Shown here: positions 1 through 11,179 of the stretch, in pieces
How the letters are laid out: every line of letters starts with the position of its first letter
How positions within the stretch are numbered: the stretch's first letter is position 1
Assembly: GCA_038501625.1 (NCBI GenBank)
Contig: JAZAYU010000001.1
Span: 5,969,457 to 6,033,456 of the forward strand
Reading direction: 5' to 3'
Source of the DNA: Corbicula japonica
Taxonomy: Eukaryota > Mollusca > Bivalvia > Venerida > Cyrenidae
Length of the DNA stretch: 64,000 nucleotides
The notes under the pieces: model-generated
Told to the model about the DNA's origin: nothing
The model's input: only the letters and a program-made list of their open reading frames with translations
Database searches by the model: none
Program-made: the position numbers and the translations under genes

Positions 1-719
1 TACAGGCATGGGTATTATACGCGACACATCGTCTTGATATGGTGAACATTCAAACCAAGTAATTTTAAAATCCAATAAGAAATAACAAAGTTACAGAGCG
101 GACAAGATTTTCCCAACAAAATTCTATTAATAGTAACAGTGACCTTGACCTTGGACCTACAGGCATGGGTGTTGTACGCGACACACCGCCTTGTCATGGT
201 GAACATTTGTGCCAAGTTATTTTGAAATCCCTCCATTCATACGGAAGTTACAGCCCGGACAAGAAAAATCTATTTTTAGTAACAGTGACCTTGACCTTGG
301 AGGTACAGGCATGGGTATTATACGCGACACATCGTCTTGATATGGTGAACATTCAAACCAAGTAATTTTAAAATCCAATAAGAAATAACAAAGTTACAGA
401 GCGGACAAGATTTTCCCAACAAAATTCTATTAATAGTAACAGTGACCTTGACCTTGGACCTACAGGCATGGGTGTTGTATGCGACACACCGCCTTGTCAT
501 GGTGAACATTTGTGCCAAGTTATTTTGAAATCCCTCCATTCATAAGGAAGTTACAGCCCGGACAAGAAAAATCTATTTTTAGTAACAGTGACCTTGACCT
601 TGGAGGTACAGGCATGGGTATTATACGCGACACATCGTCTTGATATGGTGAACATTCAAACCAAGTAATTTTAAAATCCAATAAGAAATAACAAAGTTAC
701 AGAGCGGACAAGATTTTCG
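1..719. repeat. 303-bp higher-order tandem repeat (A-B dimer)
   Basis: Two and a bit copies of a ~303-bp unit. Each unit is two diverged ~150-bp halves. One contains GCATGGGTATTATACGCGAC and the other GCATGGGTGTTGTACGCGAC, and each is followed by AGTAACAGTGACCTTGACC. The array ends near 719 at a CA-rich tract. Open frames here are by-products of the repeat: the same 73-residue frame recurs 303 bp apart. A related ~145-bp repeat closes the window at 63.4-64.0 kb. Confidence 0.9.
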
Positions 720-720
720 A

Positions 721-778
721 ACATACACACACACTGACACACTGACACACACACAAACAAACAAACACACCCACAGCC
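721..778. repeat. CA-rich microsatellite
   Basis: An imperfect (CA)n / CAAA tract directly abuts the end of the 303-bp array. Confidence 0.85.
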
Positions 779-1059
779 AGGGTGAACACTATATGCCCTT
801 CCGTCATTACATGGCGTGGGCATAAAAATCGTCCTTTACATGCAAAGAGACTTATGCCGCAGAAACAAAAACGAACTTTACCAGATTCATCAAGTTTTAA
901 AATCAAAGCCGTTGTACCACACATGGCTTCTTTTGATTTTCATTAACTTAAGGAAAATATACACTTATTTCTCAAAGACAACACAGTATTTATAATAATT
1001 TTAGACTTGACAGTAGCCAAAATATTTCCATAACACCACTTATTTCATAATTTCTACAA

Positions 1060-1490
1060 ACCCCGTGGTAATTTTTGCTAACAACTAGAATTTGGTGTTC
1101 CATGGAACACATGTGTTGCCTAAAATGCATTTGATTGAGCACAACTAAAATGGTGAAACCAGAGTTATCATTCTTGTTATCACGGTGGCTATGTTCACGA
1201 TGATATACATGTATTCCAAGTATTCTGTGAATAGGACAAGTACCTTTAATGTTGCATGCAATATTAATTTTCATGTAAAAGTTTAGTTGAACCGGGAATA
1301 TCTAAAAATGTAAAACGGGAACTCTTATTGTCACCAATGGCGTTGTTCATGCAGATGATATATTCAAAGTATGAAGCGAATAGGACAAGCACTTTCAAAG
1401 TTAGGCAACATTAAGTTTCTTGTAAAAGTTGCATTTGAAAGGGGCATAACACAAAAATAGTTAAACCAGAGTTATCGTTTATCTTTTCAA
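1060..1490. repeat. dispersed ~160-bp repeat family, diverged copies
   Basis: Contains GTTCCATGGAACACATGTGT, then lines such as GAGTTATCATTCTTGTTATC, GGACAAGCACTTTCAAAGTT and AAAGTTGCATTTGAAAGGGG. The same phrases recur at 50.74-51.99 kb, where the family forms a tandem array. No coding potential is seen. Confidence 0.75.
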
Positions 1491-1948
1491 ACAGGTTGGT
1501 GATTACAAGGTTTATTGGATTCTGTTACATGTAATATCTTTACACTGGAAGTACGGGGCAATAACTTTTGGTCGCCAAAGAACATAATTTGACATCTTTT
1601 AAAATAGAACTTGAAGACATTATGTATCATCAGTCCAGTTTTCGCCACACGATATGTCCAATCCCTTTTCTTATCATTTCGATTAATTACTACTTTTTCG
1701 TCAAAGCTAATATAAAAGGTTTTAGTGCAAATGTATTTAATTTAATTTAGATAAAAGACAAAAACGCTCTTTAAAAGTGATTTATTTATTTTGTGTGACA
1801 AGAAAAAACAAAAATTTGTTTCTTTAAGTTCAAAATTCTAATAAAGAACTAAATTTTAAAAAAATAAATTGTTTCGTTATAGTTTAATAGTTCAAATGAT
1901 GAAGAACTAAATGCTTAAAAGTAGTAGAAAAAATACAAAAGCGTTCTG

Positions 1949-2512
1949 AAGGAGGTATCAAACAGCTGAAGTAGGTTGGGTGTGTGAAATCGTTTTTTCA
2001 TAAAGCGATTTGTTTTCTGACTTGTCAACTTCTTGTGGTTTTACATATCTTTTATAAAGCCTATGAGTGTTAAATGTCAAACTGAAACAAAATAAAAGTG
2101 AAATTTGTAGTAATTTCTGACCTTGAAAACAGACTTTCTCTGGGAGTCCAAACTTCCTATACGTACACTTTTGTCAACAATATCTGCCACAGGAAGACAT
2201 TCCATAATACGGAAAACAGTGTCTTAGAAGATAATTCATTAAACAACAGTAGAGATGTACAAAACATTTTAGTTGTTTACAACAGTGGATGTATAGGAAG
2301 TTTGGACTACCACAGAAACTTTGTTTTTAAGGTTAGAAATTGCTACTTACATCTTTTATTTCGATTTTTGCATGACATTTAACATTTATGTGCTCAATAA
2401 ATAATAAAGCTAAAAGAAGCTTTGTTTTCAGAAAAAATTATTTATCGTCACGGAATTAGGATCTCACACACCCAACCCACATCAACTCTTCCACGACAAA
2501 TGATACCACCTT
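1949..2512. mobile_element. 564-bp inverted-repeat element (MITE-like)
   Basis: The ends are imperfect inverted repeats: AAGGAGGTATCA at the left and TGATACCACCTT at the right. Further inside, GGTTGGGTGTGTGA faces TCACACACCCAACC. The internal open frame at 2098-2382 matches nothing I recognise. No clear target duplication is visible. Confidence 0.5.
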
Positions 2513-2935
2513 AAAACAATGATTTATTAATTCTGTGCAAAGAAAAGCGTTGGCGGTTTTTGCAGGGTATGAAATAAATTCTAAGCCGATGACTGACTTC
2601 AAAAGCCCTGCAGGCGACATCAGCTGAGCAGGCTAAAATCTGCTTAAAATGTGGTTAATGCGGTTATTTTATAAGTTAAATTTATCGTCTACTTTTCGAT
2701 CTGATCCTTTTATTCAACGATAATTTATGTATAATCTATACAAAAGGCCTCCGTTTAATGCACATGCGCACACTGTCAACATATTCGTGATTGCTGCAGT
2801 AAGAGTGCTTATTGTAAAATAAATGAAAATGTGTAAGCAAACTCCACGAAACCTTTAAAAAGAAAATGTATGTAAAAAGGAGCAGAGTGCCTGTTTTTTA
2901 AGTAATGGTACCTGTTTGAAATAAATTAGGTGAAT

Positions 2936-3088
2936 ATGGGAGACATGTTTTCTTCGTTCCATTATGATTTAAGATACAGGCCGAAACTTGATATAAGAAG
3001 CCTGTATTCACAGGACACGGATGTCCCCACTGATGAAGACTTGTTACAAGAAGTATGTAAAATGTATTTCAGACTTCATACTCAGTGA
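2936..3088 (+). CDS. small ORF, 50 aa, unrecognised (possible relic)
   Basis: ATG at 2936 opens a 50-codon frame ending in TGA at 3086-3088. It starts MGDMFSSFHYDLRYRP and is rich in acidic residues near its end (TDEDLLQEVCKMYFRL). The composition looks more protein-like than the flanking AT-rich DNA, and after the stop the same frame continues plausibly (EDQPSWFYEVLAMRS) to another stop. This could be a decayed gene or a retrocopy fragment. I do not recognise the family, and chance is a real alternative. Confidence 0.2.
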   Translation: MGDMFSSFHYDLRYRPKLDIRSLYSQDTDVPTDEDLLQEVCKMYFRLHTQ

Positions 3089-5467
3089 GAAGATCAACCA
3101 TCGTGGTTTTATGAGGTGTTGGCAATGAGGTCCTAATTGAGCGTTGAACAGCGTTCTAAATGGAAACTCAAATAAGAAAACCATGAACATGTTGATAAAG
3201 GCCAACCGATATAAAGCCATAAAGAAAATGGCAATAAACACGAGGTTTTAAGACGGACAAAACAGTACAGTTTGTCAAACAGTTCAAGTTATGAATCAGT
3301 TCCGGTTTACTTTTTATTTCCTGTCCCATGCTAGAAATATTTAATTAGAACGAGTGAGTATGCAAATTAAGTCGCAATGTAAGTCATTTGAACTGAACAT
3401 TGACGAACACTAACTTTTGATATATTGTTTACTTCTGGTCCAGCGCCGCATCAACAAACACTTTTGCAGACGCTCGTGCGCAAAATTTGGCAACGCATAG
3501 CAGTTAAGCGTGACAATCATCGCAAAAACTGAATGTAAATGTCCCCAAAACGAAAAAAATGTTAATGTGCATATTGTGTTTTTTCTGGTGTTACAATCGC
3601 AAGCAAATTCGTGTGCATAAATGTTTGCATTCTGTTTTAGTGACAGTTTCTGTGAGGCAAGCGTTTCAACCGATTCCGGATCAGTAATTGTGAATCAGCA
3701 GTTAATGTGGATTCCAGAGTTGGAATTCTTTCCAACGGATAAAATGGAAAGAATACCTGGTGAACACTGACACAAAAAGCTAGATGATGTGACTGGTTAG
3801 CATATTGGTCATGTGACAAGGTCACTATAACCATACATCAGAGATATCCAAGACACAGATGGTAGAAGTGTTCTTAGAAGTTACTGGGTCACCAGTATTT
3901 AGAAACCCACCATTGCCAGCTTCTCATGATAAGGAGTGACGTTGTGCTACCATGTGTTATATCTTTTCTAACCCATGTAAAGATGGCTTTAAGTTTGAAT
4001 CAGATACAATAAATAACATCAATACCTGGCGGCTGTGAAATAGAACGTGTGATGCAATGAGTGGTTTACTGCTATTGTAAATAGTCTTTAATAAAAATAA
4101 AAAACGTATTGCATAGTTACGTTATTTTTTTATTACACATTATTTTCAAAATTATTTTGAACCCTAACACAGAAAACATGTGAAAATGTATTTGGTATGT
4201 CAAAACCAATGCACAGATGTCAAATTTGGCACTCAAAAACACATTGAGAGATGTCCCCCGATTTATATTCGGAACTGATTGAATTAATCGGAATTGGTTG
4301 AAATGGGTCTATAAAAATTGTAACACTTGTGAAAGTTAACACATGCGGAGACTAAAATAATAGCAACATATTTTGATAAGACATATTGCTGACTATAAAA
4401 CAAAAAACAAAATTCAGTTAATTGCTTTAAATATATTTTTACACAACGGATAAAAAGATTTACCGGAACTGGTTGACAAACTGTATTACCTACGATTTAC
4501 GAAATATTTCATCCTGATTAATTTCTTATTACAAAAATGCAAAGAAAAGGATAGGTCACGGAACTTTTTTTCGCAACAGTGATTTGTAAATGAAGTATGT
4601 TTTCATAGTTTATAAGGTTTGTAAAACATCATAAAATCGACAGTCATGACGGCTTCTCGATCATTCCTACTTCATAAACAATTATATTTTAAATTGCTTG
4701 ATTGGAATATAGCTGGCTTGGATGTATCTTTGAGGTAAGGGAAACGAAGACCGATTCATCCTCGTAATATTCAACATGTAAATTTACCCCACCCACTTCA
4801 TAAAACAGAAACTTTACCCTTTGTTGTTTATTAATGTTAGAAATATCTTAAAGTATTATAACTGCAATTTATAAAACGGTGTGATAATAAATAAAGAAAG
4901 AGCACTTTTTCCGCGACATAACACAACTACTTGTGTCTATGATTATTCATATTTAAACAATTCTTGCATCACATCTTTATAATATACAAAGCCAATATAA
5001 AACCACTTGATTAATAACGTTATAGTATAAACGATCTGGTTTCGAAAGAAAACATAAAATGCCTTAAATATCATAGAGAAAAATTAAGTAAGGTTAACTG
5101 ATTCTTAACAACAGGTATGTATCATATTTCTAAATTTATTTTAATGCTGTTGCTTTAAAGAGAAGTTTTATCATATTTCATCATGCAAATCAAAATAGCA
5201 CAATCAAGAAATAACTCGTATTTGTATTATGATTTAATTGCCTTCAGAGATAAAATAAAAGATAATATAATTCTATAAGAAATAAGATTTATAAATTGTT
5301 AATTGAACTTTACATAACTAGAAGTCAAAGCCTACCTGCGCTTTCATGTGTCTCATCATTTCTGTATTTTAAAACCCAAAAGATCAATAGGAAATAAAAC
5401 GAAAGAATGTGCTTTCATACACAGTTACAACCTTGAGACTTTTTTTCAGACCAACATATCGTATGTA
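3089..5467. other. non-coding, AT-rich
   Basis: No gene, RNA or clear repeat boundary is seen. There are several short open frames without protein-like composition. Confidence 0.5.
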
Positions 5468-5597
5468 CTGATTACTACGGAAGCCTATAAGGGCCATTTT
5501 GTCTTAGTACTTTGGAATGAGGAATTAGGTCTAACGTGTTTTTTCTTATGTGTTAGCTGTTTTGTGTTAGGAAAGAAATTGGCGGTAAGAGAAGCAA

Positions 5598-8500
5598 ATG
5601 GCCGAAAGTGGTGTGTCTTCGAGTGAAACTACTTCGGATGAAAATACTGATGAAGTAAGTATTACTGTTTAATAGGTTTAATTAATAATGTACATATTAC
5701 TAATTTAAAAAGTGATGATGTTAAATTAACTTTCAGTTGTATAGAGAAGAATCACATGCTATAGGGTGTTTTGTTACATTCGTGGCTTTAATATTTATGT
5801 TGTCATTGACATTGAACTTTAGGAGAATTTTGAGAGTACTCCGGGAAATAGAATAATTTTAGCTTGCAACTTGTGTACTTGATTACCCAGAATCTACCGA
5901 AGTGCCCTGTATTTTGATGAACTCTGTGTCTAAAATGAGCCATGTTGGGTCAAAGACAAGTCATGGCAACCTTGAAAATTTCTGAAAATTGACATTTTGG
6001 GCTTTAAAACACAGTCTAGTAGTTTTAAAATATGTGTTTTAATGTGGAGAGAATTTGGTGACAATTTATACTTAGATGAACTCTAAAGTCGAATAAGACC
6101 TATACTGCCAAAGTTCAGTTTTGAATGTTAGAAATTTTAACAGCAGAAACACCTAAACATAAGCTTCCATTATTTTTTATAAGATTTGACAATTGAACTT
6201 GACTATTGTTTACATTATTCATTGGTAGCATATGAGAAGCTGAACGGTCTGTGACATTGTTAACTTAAATGATATATACTAAAAAAAATTCAACAATTGG
6301 TTTGACCATTTCTTTACAGGGTCTAAAAGGAAGAAGAGCTCGTGTAAAGGAGCTTTTTAGAAACATAGGTGTTGAGTCAAAGAAACGGAAAGTGAAGAAG
6401 GCAAAGGGGACAGCGATGAAGGCAAAGAAAGAGTAGCCAGTTGCAAAGACTCTAAAGGTAAATATAATTATATAATAAAGTACAGTGCACTCAAAAAGCA
6501 ACATCCAGGGCTCTGACAGTTCCATTTTGTCAATCGGCAATCCATACATTTATATATATATTGATTAACCTGTCTGTGTGATTAACTGTAAAATTATTCC
6601 TCTCACAATCCGGCAAGTTGGATTTCAATGAAACTTGGTAAACCTGTTCCTTGGATGATGCTCTTTCAGAATTATTGAAAGAAGTTTGTTCCTATAAAAA
6701 CTCTGGTTTGCAAGTCAGCCACTTAGTTTATTAAGAATTAGATTAGGAAAACTTTACATATTTACATATTTATCTTATAAAAAATTATAAGTCGGATTTC
6801 AATTTTAATTAAGCAATAATATATGTGCTAGACTTGCTAAACTGTTTACAGAATTCTGGTTGCCATGGCATTGAAAATGATTGGGGATAAAAAGGGGGAG
6901 ATATAAAAATGTACATGTCAGCTAATGGGCTTTAGTGTTGGGCGGATCCAGAGGGAGTTTAGTGGTGTAGCCGGAACCCCTTTTGGGTCAGTAATATTTA
7001 ATTTTCATGGGGATTTTGTCTAGAAAATTGCAAAATTAAAACAACTTCAAGTCTGACCAAGCGAACCCCCTTTTTGCAAAACTTGCATCAGACCGTGTTT
7101 AGTCATCCAAATCTTTATTTTTGTCAGTAATTCTGAATATAAGACAAACAGTACTAATGATATACTGTTTCAATATAGACATACTTTTGTTGTTTTATTG
7201 CCAGATATTACCCACATGATAAATCAGTGATTCAAATTTGTTAAAAAAAAGCATATTCACCCCCTTCCCCACCAGCCCCCAAAGTGATGACATAAGAAAG
7301 CATACATGTATAAGAGATAAGACATAAGAAGCTACATCTAAGAGATAAGACCTAAGACGTTACACATAAGAGATAAGACCTAAGAAGTTTCACGTAAGAG
7401 ATAAGACATAAGACATTACACATAAGAGATAAGACCTAAGAAGTTACACATAGGAGATAAGACATAAGAAGTTACACATAAGAGATAAGACCTAAGAAGT
7501 TACACATAAGAAGTTACACATAATAGATCAGACCTAAGAAGTTACACATACGAGATAAGACATAAGAAGGTACACATAAGAGATAAGACATAAGAAGTAA
7601 GTGACCATTAAAGCAAAGATTTCTATCTGAAGAGTAATATGTCGTATCATAAAGAAATATTTCATTGATAACACGTCTATTTTGTCATATTTATATTGGG
7701 ACAAGGCCTTGGAAATAGCCAAAATTGCAATTTTGGGATTGTCATCAGTATAGCAAGTTGGTTTTTTTTTCATCAATCGTTATCAACTTTGGCCAGTTTG
7801 AGCTTGTCATCACAGTGGCTATGTAATTATTGCATTAAATTAACTCCACTGAGGTATTTTGTCAGATAGGGAATAGAAATAGATTTTTTGAGATTTTTTT
7901 GAGATTTTCATTCCAATTGATATCAATATCAATAACTCGCATGCAGAGTTTCTAATCAGTATCTTACACAGTTTTTCCACAAATCTTTTTGAATGGTGCA
8001 AAATGGCCGAAAATTGAAAAGCGTTTCAATGCTTTAACACAAAACTGGCATGAAATTTAAATAAACTATAGATCAAATTCAAATGGGTAATTTTGCATCA
8101 ACAAATAAACGGCAATTTTGGAAATTGCCAACTTGATCATTTTGGGCTTGCCATCACTCTTATAATTTCATTATTTCTAACTCGAGTCTTATGTAGACAT
8201 TAGAATAACTTTCTGATTAATTCTGATTAATAATATCATTGCTGAATTGCTGGTGAGCAGAAACAGGGATCTTGATCGTTCTGTCTGATGCAGCAGAATA
8301 TTGAATTAAATATTGGACCGTAATTACTCATCTTTGTATTTTATCTTTACTTTTTTATCTTTACAGAGAAAACGAGGTCAAGGCAGGTATACAGAATACA
8401 TGATTCAGATTGGCTACAGGAATGAAAAGGAAATAAAAGGAAAGAATAAAAAAGTATATACAAGTCACAGCAAGAAAAGGTGGTGGTATAAGAACATTCC

Positions 8501-8883
8501 ATTATCCTAAGGATCAGCCGCAAAATGTTGAACATTTGACAGAGTATGGAAAAAGCGTATTTTTCCCTGATGGCAAAAATAAGCGGGGGTGTGTCTCGAA
8601 AATGGAAGTTAAATTGAGTACACACAACGGGAATGTTATTGAACACTTTGTTAATAATGATGGAACTGAATGTTCGGTGCAAGAATACTTAGAATGTATG
8701 GGTATATATTCATCACAGTGTTTTTGTATATTTGAGGACTCGAGATCTGTCAGAAATTACAAGTGATCGCAATGATGGGGAACAGAAGCAAACCCCAGAC
8801 AACTCACTCACAGCTACTGATAAATTAAGAAATGGAGAACAAAATCAACACGTGCAACAAGAAAATCCAGAACAATCATTTTA
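5598..8883 (+). pseudogene. passenger gene of IS3EU-like copy 1 (GGG-R / FFPDG domain), decayed
   Basis: Three exons can be proposed. Exon 1 (5598-5654) reads MAESGVSSSETTSDENTDE and ends at GTAAGT. Exon 2 (6320-6457, after a TTTACAG acceptor) reads GLKGRRARVKELFRNIG and a Lys-rich stretch, but has an in-frame TAG at 6434. Exon 3 (8367-8883, after TTTACAG) reads KRGQGRYTEYMIQIGY, shifts frame near 8450, then gives IQVTARKGGGIRTFHYPKD and VFFPDGK. A second shift near 8740 leads into an acidic Gln/Glu-rich tail. The pattern YxQV..(K)GGG(I/T)R followed by FFP(N/D)G resembles, from memory, the N-terminal region of fish and invertebrate G2E3/HECT-like proteins found beside IS3EU transposases. No HECT domain is visible. 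The function in transposition is unknown. Copy 2 carries a parallel gene with different lesions, so the ancestor was probably intact. Confidence 0.55.
7290..7600. repeat. ~27-bp minisatellite inside IS3EU-like copy 1
   Basis: Repeats of ACATAAGAGATAAGACCTAA and AGAAGTTAC run with slight variation. The same array recurs at 12147-12395 in copy 2. The motif echoes the element's own TIR, which in reverse complement holds ACACATAAG and GTAAGACCTAA. Confidence 0.85.
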
Positions 8884-9559
8884 GACTGTTGATGAAGTCA
8901 GTATTGAGGGAAAAGAAGATCATAATAATTGTTTATTATGTTTAATTTGTATTACATTTGATTAAATCAGTTTCATAACTACTGTTTGTTGTTAGTCACC
9001 GACCGGTATTAAGGACTCTATCTATATTTGTCTGTTCGTCTGTCCTCTGTTACATTTTTCATGTGAAAACTGTAGAACTTTGTCAGAACTTGGTCACGGT
9101 CAGGTGACCTGGAAAATGCCTATTTTATAGAAAATGTGGAAAGTATCTTACTAAATATGCTTTGTGTAGTATACCAGAGTTATTATACCCCTATCAAACT
9201 GCTGCGGATATACTGTTATCAGGGGCTATACTTGAATCAGCTCGCCATCTGTCTGTATACAAGAACTTTTCCTACAGATATTAAACTTCATATACATGTT
9301 TGTTTACAGTATTATTGGAATCTAAAAGTTAAAGTCACGGGGAATTCTTACCATTATCACTTTTTGGCCAACTTAACTTGAAAGGGAATTCTATGACAGA
9401 AATAATATGCATATTTGTCTACAGAAGGGTCGGATCCCTACTAATGTTCACGTCAATATCATAGGAACCATGCTGGGAAACCTTATGGGCGTAATTACTC
9501 TGGATACCATTTTATAAAACAGAATTAAAATCAATCAACATGTAACGATTTAATTCGTC

Positions 9560-10300
9560 ATATTCATAACTATCTCTCAGATTTTTAAAAAATACTAATT
9601 CACCATTGTATTCCCTGGCGTCTTAATGATCCCCACCAAGCATCGATTCTTTGGTTAGAAACACTTCTCCCGTACCTAAAACTATTAAGACCAGCCATAC
9701 TGTCTGTATCATGTTATCGGAAAAACGGCTGAAGTAGTGCCAACGTAGAAGTTTCTGTTCCATTGTCACAACGAAGGATTCGTGGTACAACTTTTAGTTC
9801 TTTCAATGCTTCAAGATAATACATAGCAATTACAGCAGGGTTGTTATTACTCTGCGCAACTTCTAACCATAGTATTCGTCAGCTGTAACCATCAATTGCG
9901 CCATGAATACAAAACCCTAAAGGTTTGAGTTTATCATATCCATCGACATTTCATACATAAGTTGGGACCTTAACTCTAGCCTTCCGTCTCTTCAGTCTGT
10001 GCGCCTTCCGAAGTTTTATTCCATCAGGGTCAATTTGTCTCATAAGTGACAGTACTGTGTCTATGTATTTTAGTTTGTGGTCATTTATCAAACGTTTCCG
10101 CATGGAACGGTAACCTATACACCGCCCACTATTTTCAATTTCGTTTGATATGCCCTCCATAATAGTCTCATGAGGTGTGTGTGCGAATCGACGTCTTAAG
10201 TTATATCTTTTCAGGACTCTTTAAGCTGCCGCAATGATATTCTGATGTTATTCACCACAAGCAACCGTAATACAATTTCGGTATATGTAAATCCACAGTG
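9560..10300 (-). pseudogene. IS3EU-like transposase relic, copy 1
   Basis: Reading leftward from about 10300: an N-terminal segment EIVLRLLVVNNIRISLRQLK, a frameshift near 10225, then ISNEIENSG, CIGYRSMRKRLINDHKLK and MRQIDPDGIKLRKAHRLKRR (9951-10160). The integrase core follows with lesions, then a tail including SNQRIDAWWGSLRRQGIQWW near 9620-9660. The sequence at 9650-9720 is continuous where copy 2 is split, so it records the empty insertion site. The last ~100 residues, present in copy 2 at 15966-16300, are deleted. Several frameshifts and stops make it non-functional. Confidence 0.75.
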
Positions 10301-11179
10301 AAAATATATTTCAATATATTTCAATCAACTCTAATCTTGTATTATACCTTTTACAGGTATGTTGGATGGTATAACAGATGTTACCGGGAACACCTGAAAT
10401 ACGCAAATCCATACAATCAGCATAGACACATTCATTACATACGGCATCTGAAAAATAGAACGAAAAAAATTGTATATAATTCTATCATATCATATCAGGA
10501 GTGCCCCTTTTAGACAGCCAGTGTTGACTAATTTCGAGTCAGGTACTTGTTAGCGTTCACCGTCATTCCTGGGTTCTATGATCACACCTTGTACTAAACA
10601 CTGTGTCGTTTCTTGGTGCTACCAGTACTGGACACCATACTTTGATACCAAAGTACCAAGGTTTATCCATCGAAATATATAACTATCCAGATCGGGATTC
10701 GAGACCACTAACAAGGCATTTAGTATGCTTGTGAAAAACAATGGTTTTAAATAAAATATATTATCTGCAGTGATCGCTGGTCGTTAATTCATAAGATGTT
10801 GAAAGTTAGATTTGATTATACTCACCAAAATTATTATTGAGGAAATGTATTTTCATCAGAAGAAACTTTCGGTCATGTTGCTTGTAAACGTTCCCTTTCC
10901 GCCAATTTTATAATAGCTTACACATAAGAAAAAACACGTAAGACCTAATTCCTCATACCAAAGAACTAAGACAAAATGACCCTAAAAGGCTTCCGTCAGA
11001 TTACGGTCATATGACTGCATTTAATTTCTTGGGGATTCTCCGTATTTAGACGAAGGTACGGAAGCCTATTAGGGCCATTTTGTCTTAGTACTTTGGTATG
11101 AGGAATTAGGTCTTATGTGTTTTTTCTTATGTGTTAGCTATTATGTACTAGGAAAGAAATTGGCGGTAAGCGAAGCAAA

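Larger units (their letters stand above)
5476..10996. mobile_element. IS3EU-like DNA transposon, copy 1 (5.5 kb, with both TIRs)
   Basis: The two ends are inverted repeats of about 100 bp. The left begins TACGGAAGCCTATAAGGGCC (5476-5585). The right (10899-10996), read in reverse complement, begins ACGGAAGCCTTTTAGGGTCA. CTGATTAC precedes the left end and CAGATTAC follows the right end, so a target duplication of about 8 bp with one mismatch is likely. Inside are a plus-strand passenger gene (exons at about 5598, 6320 and 8367), a 27-bp minisatellite (7290-7600) and a minus-strand transposase relic (9560-10300). Relative to copy 2 it lacks about 1 kb covering the transposase C-terminus, so it is not autonomous. 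The IS3EU assignment rests on transposase motifs, not on a search. Confidence 0.8.

Noticed and set aside
15..539. Two identical 73-residue minus-strand ORFs
   Set aside because: They are the same stretch of a 303-bp tandem repeat and have no protein-like features.
7290..7600. Regularly spaced short repeats resembling a CRISPR array
   Set aside because: The units are contiguous variants with no unique spacers, the sequence lies inside a eukaryotic transposon, and there are no cas genes.
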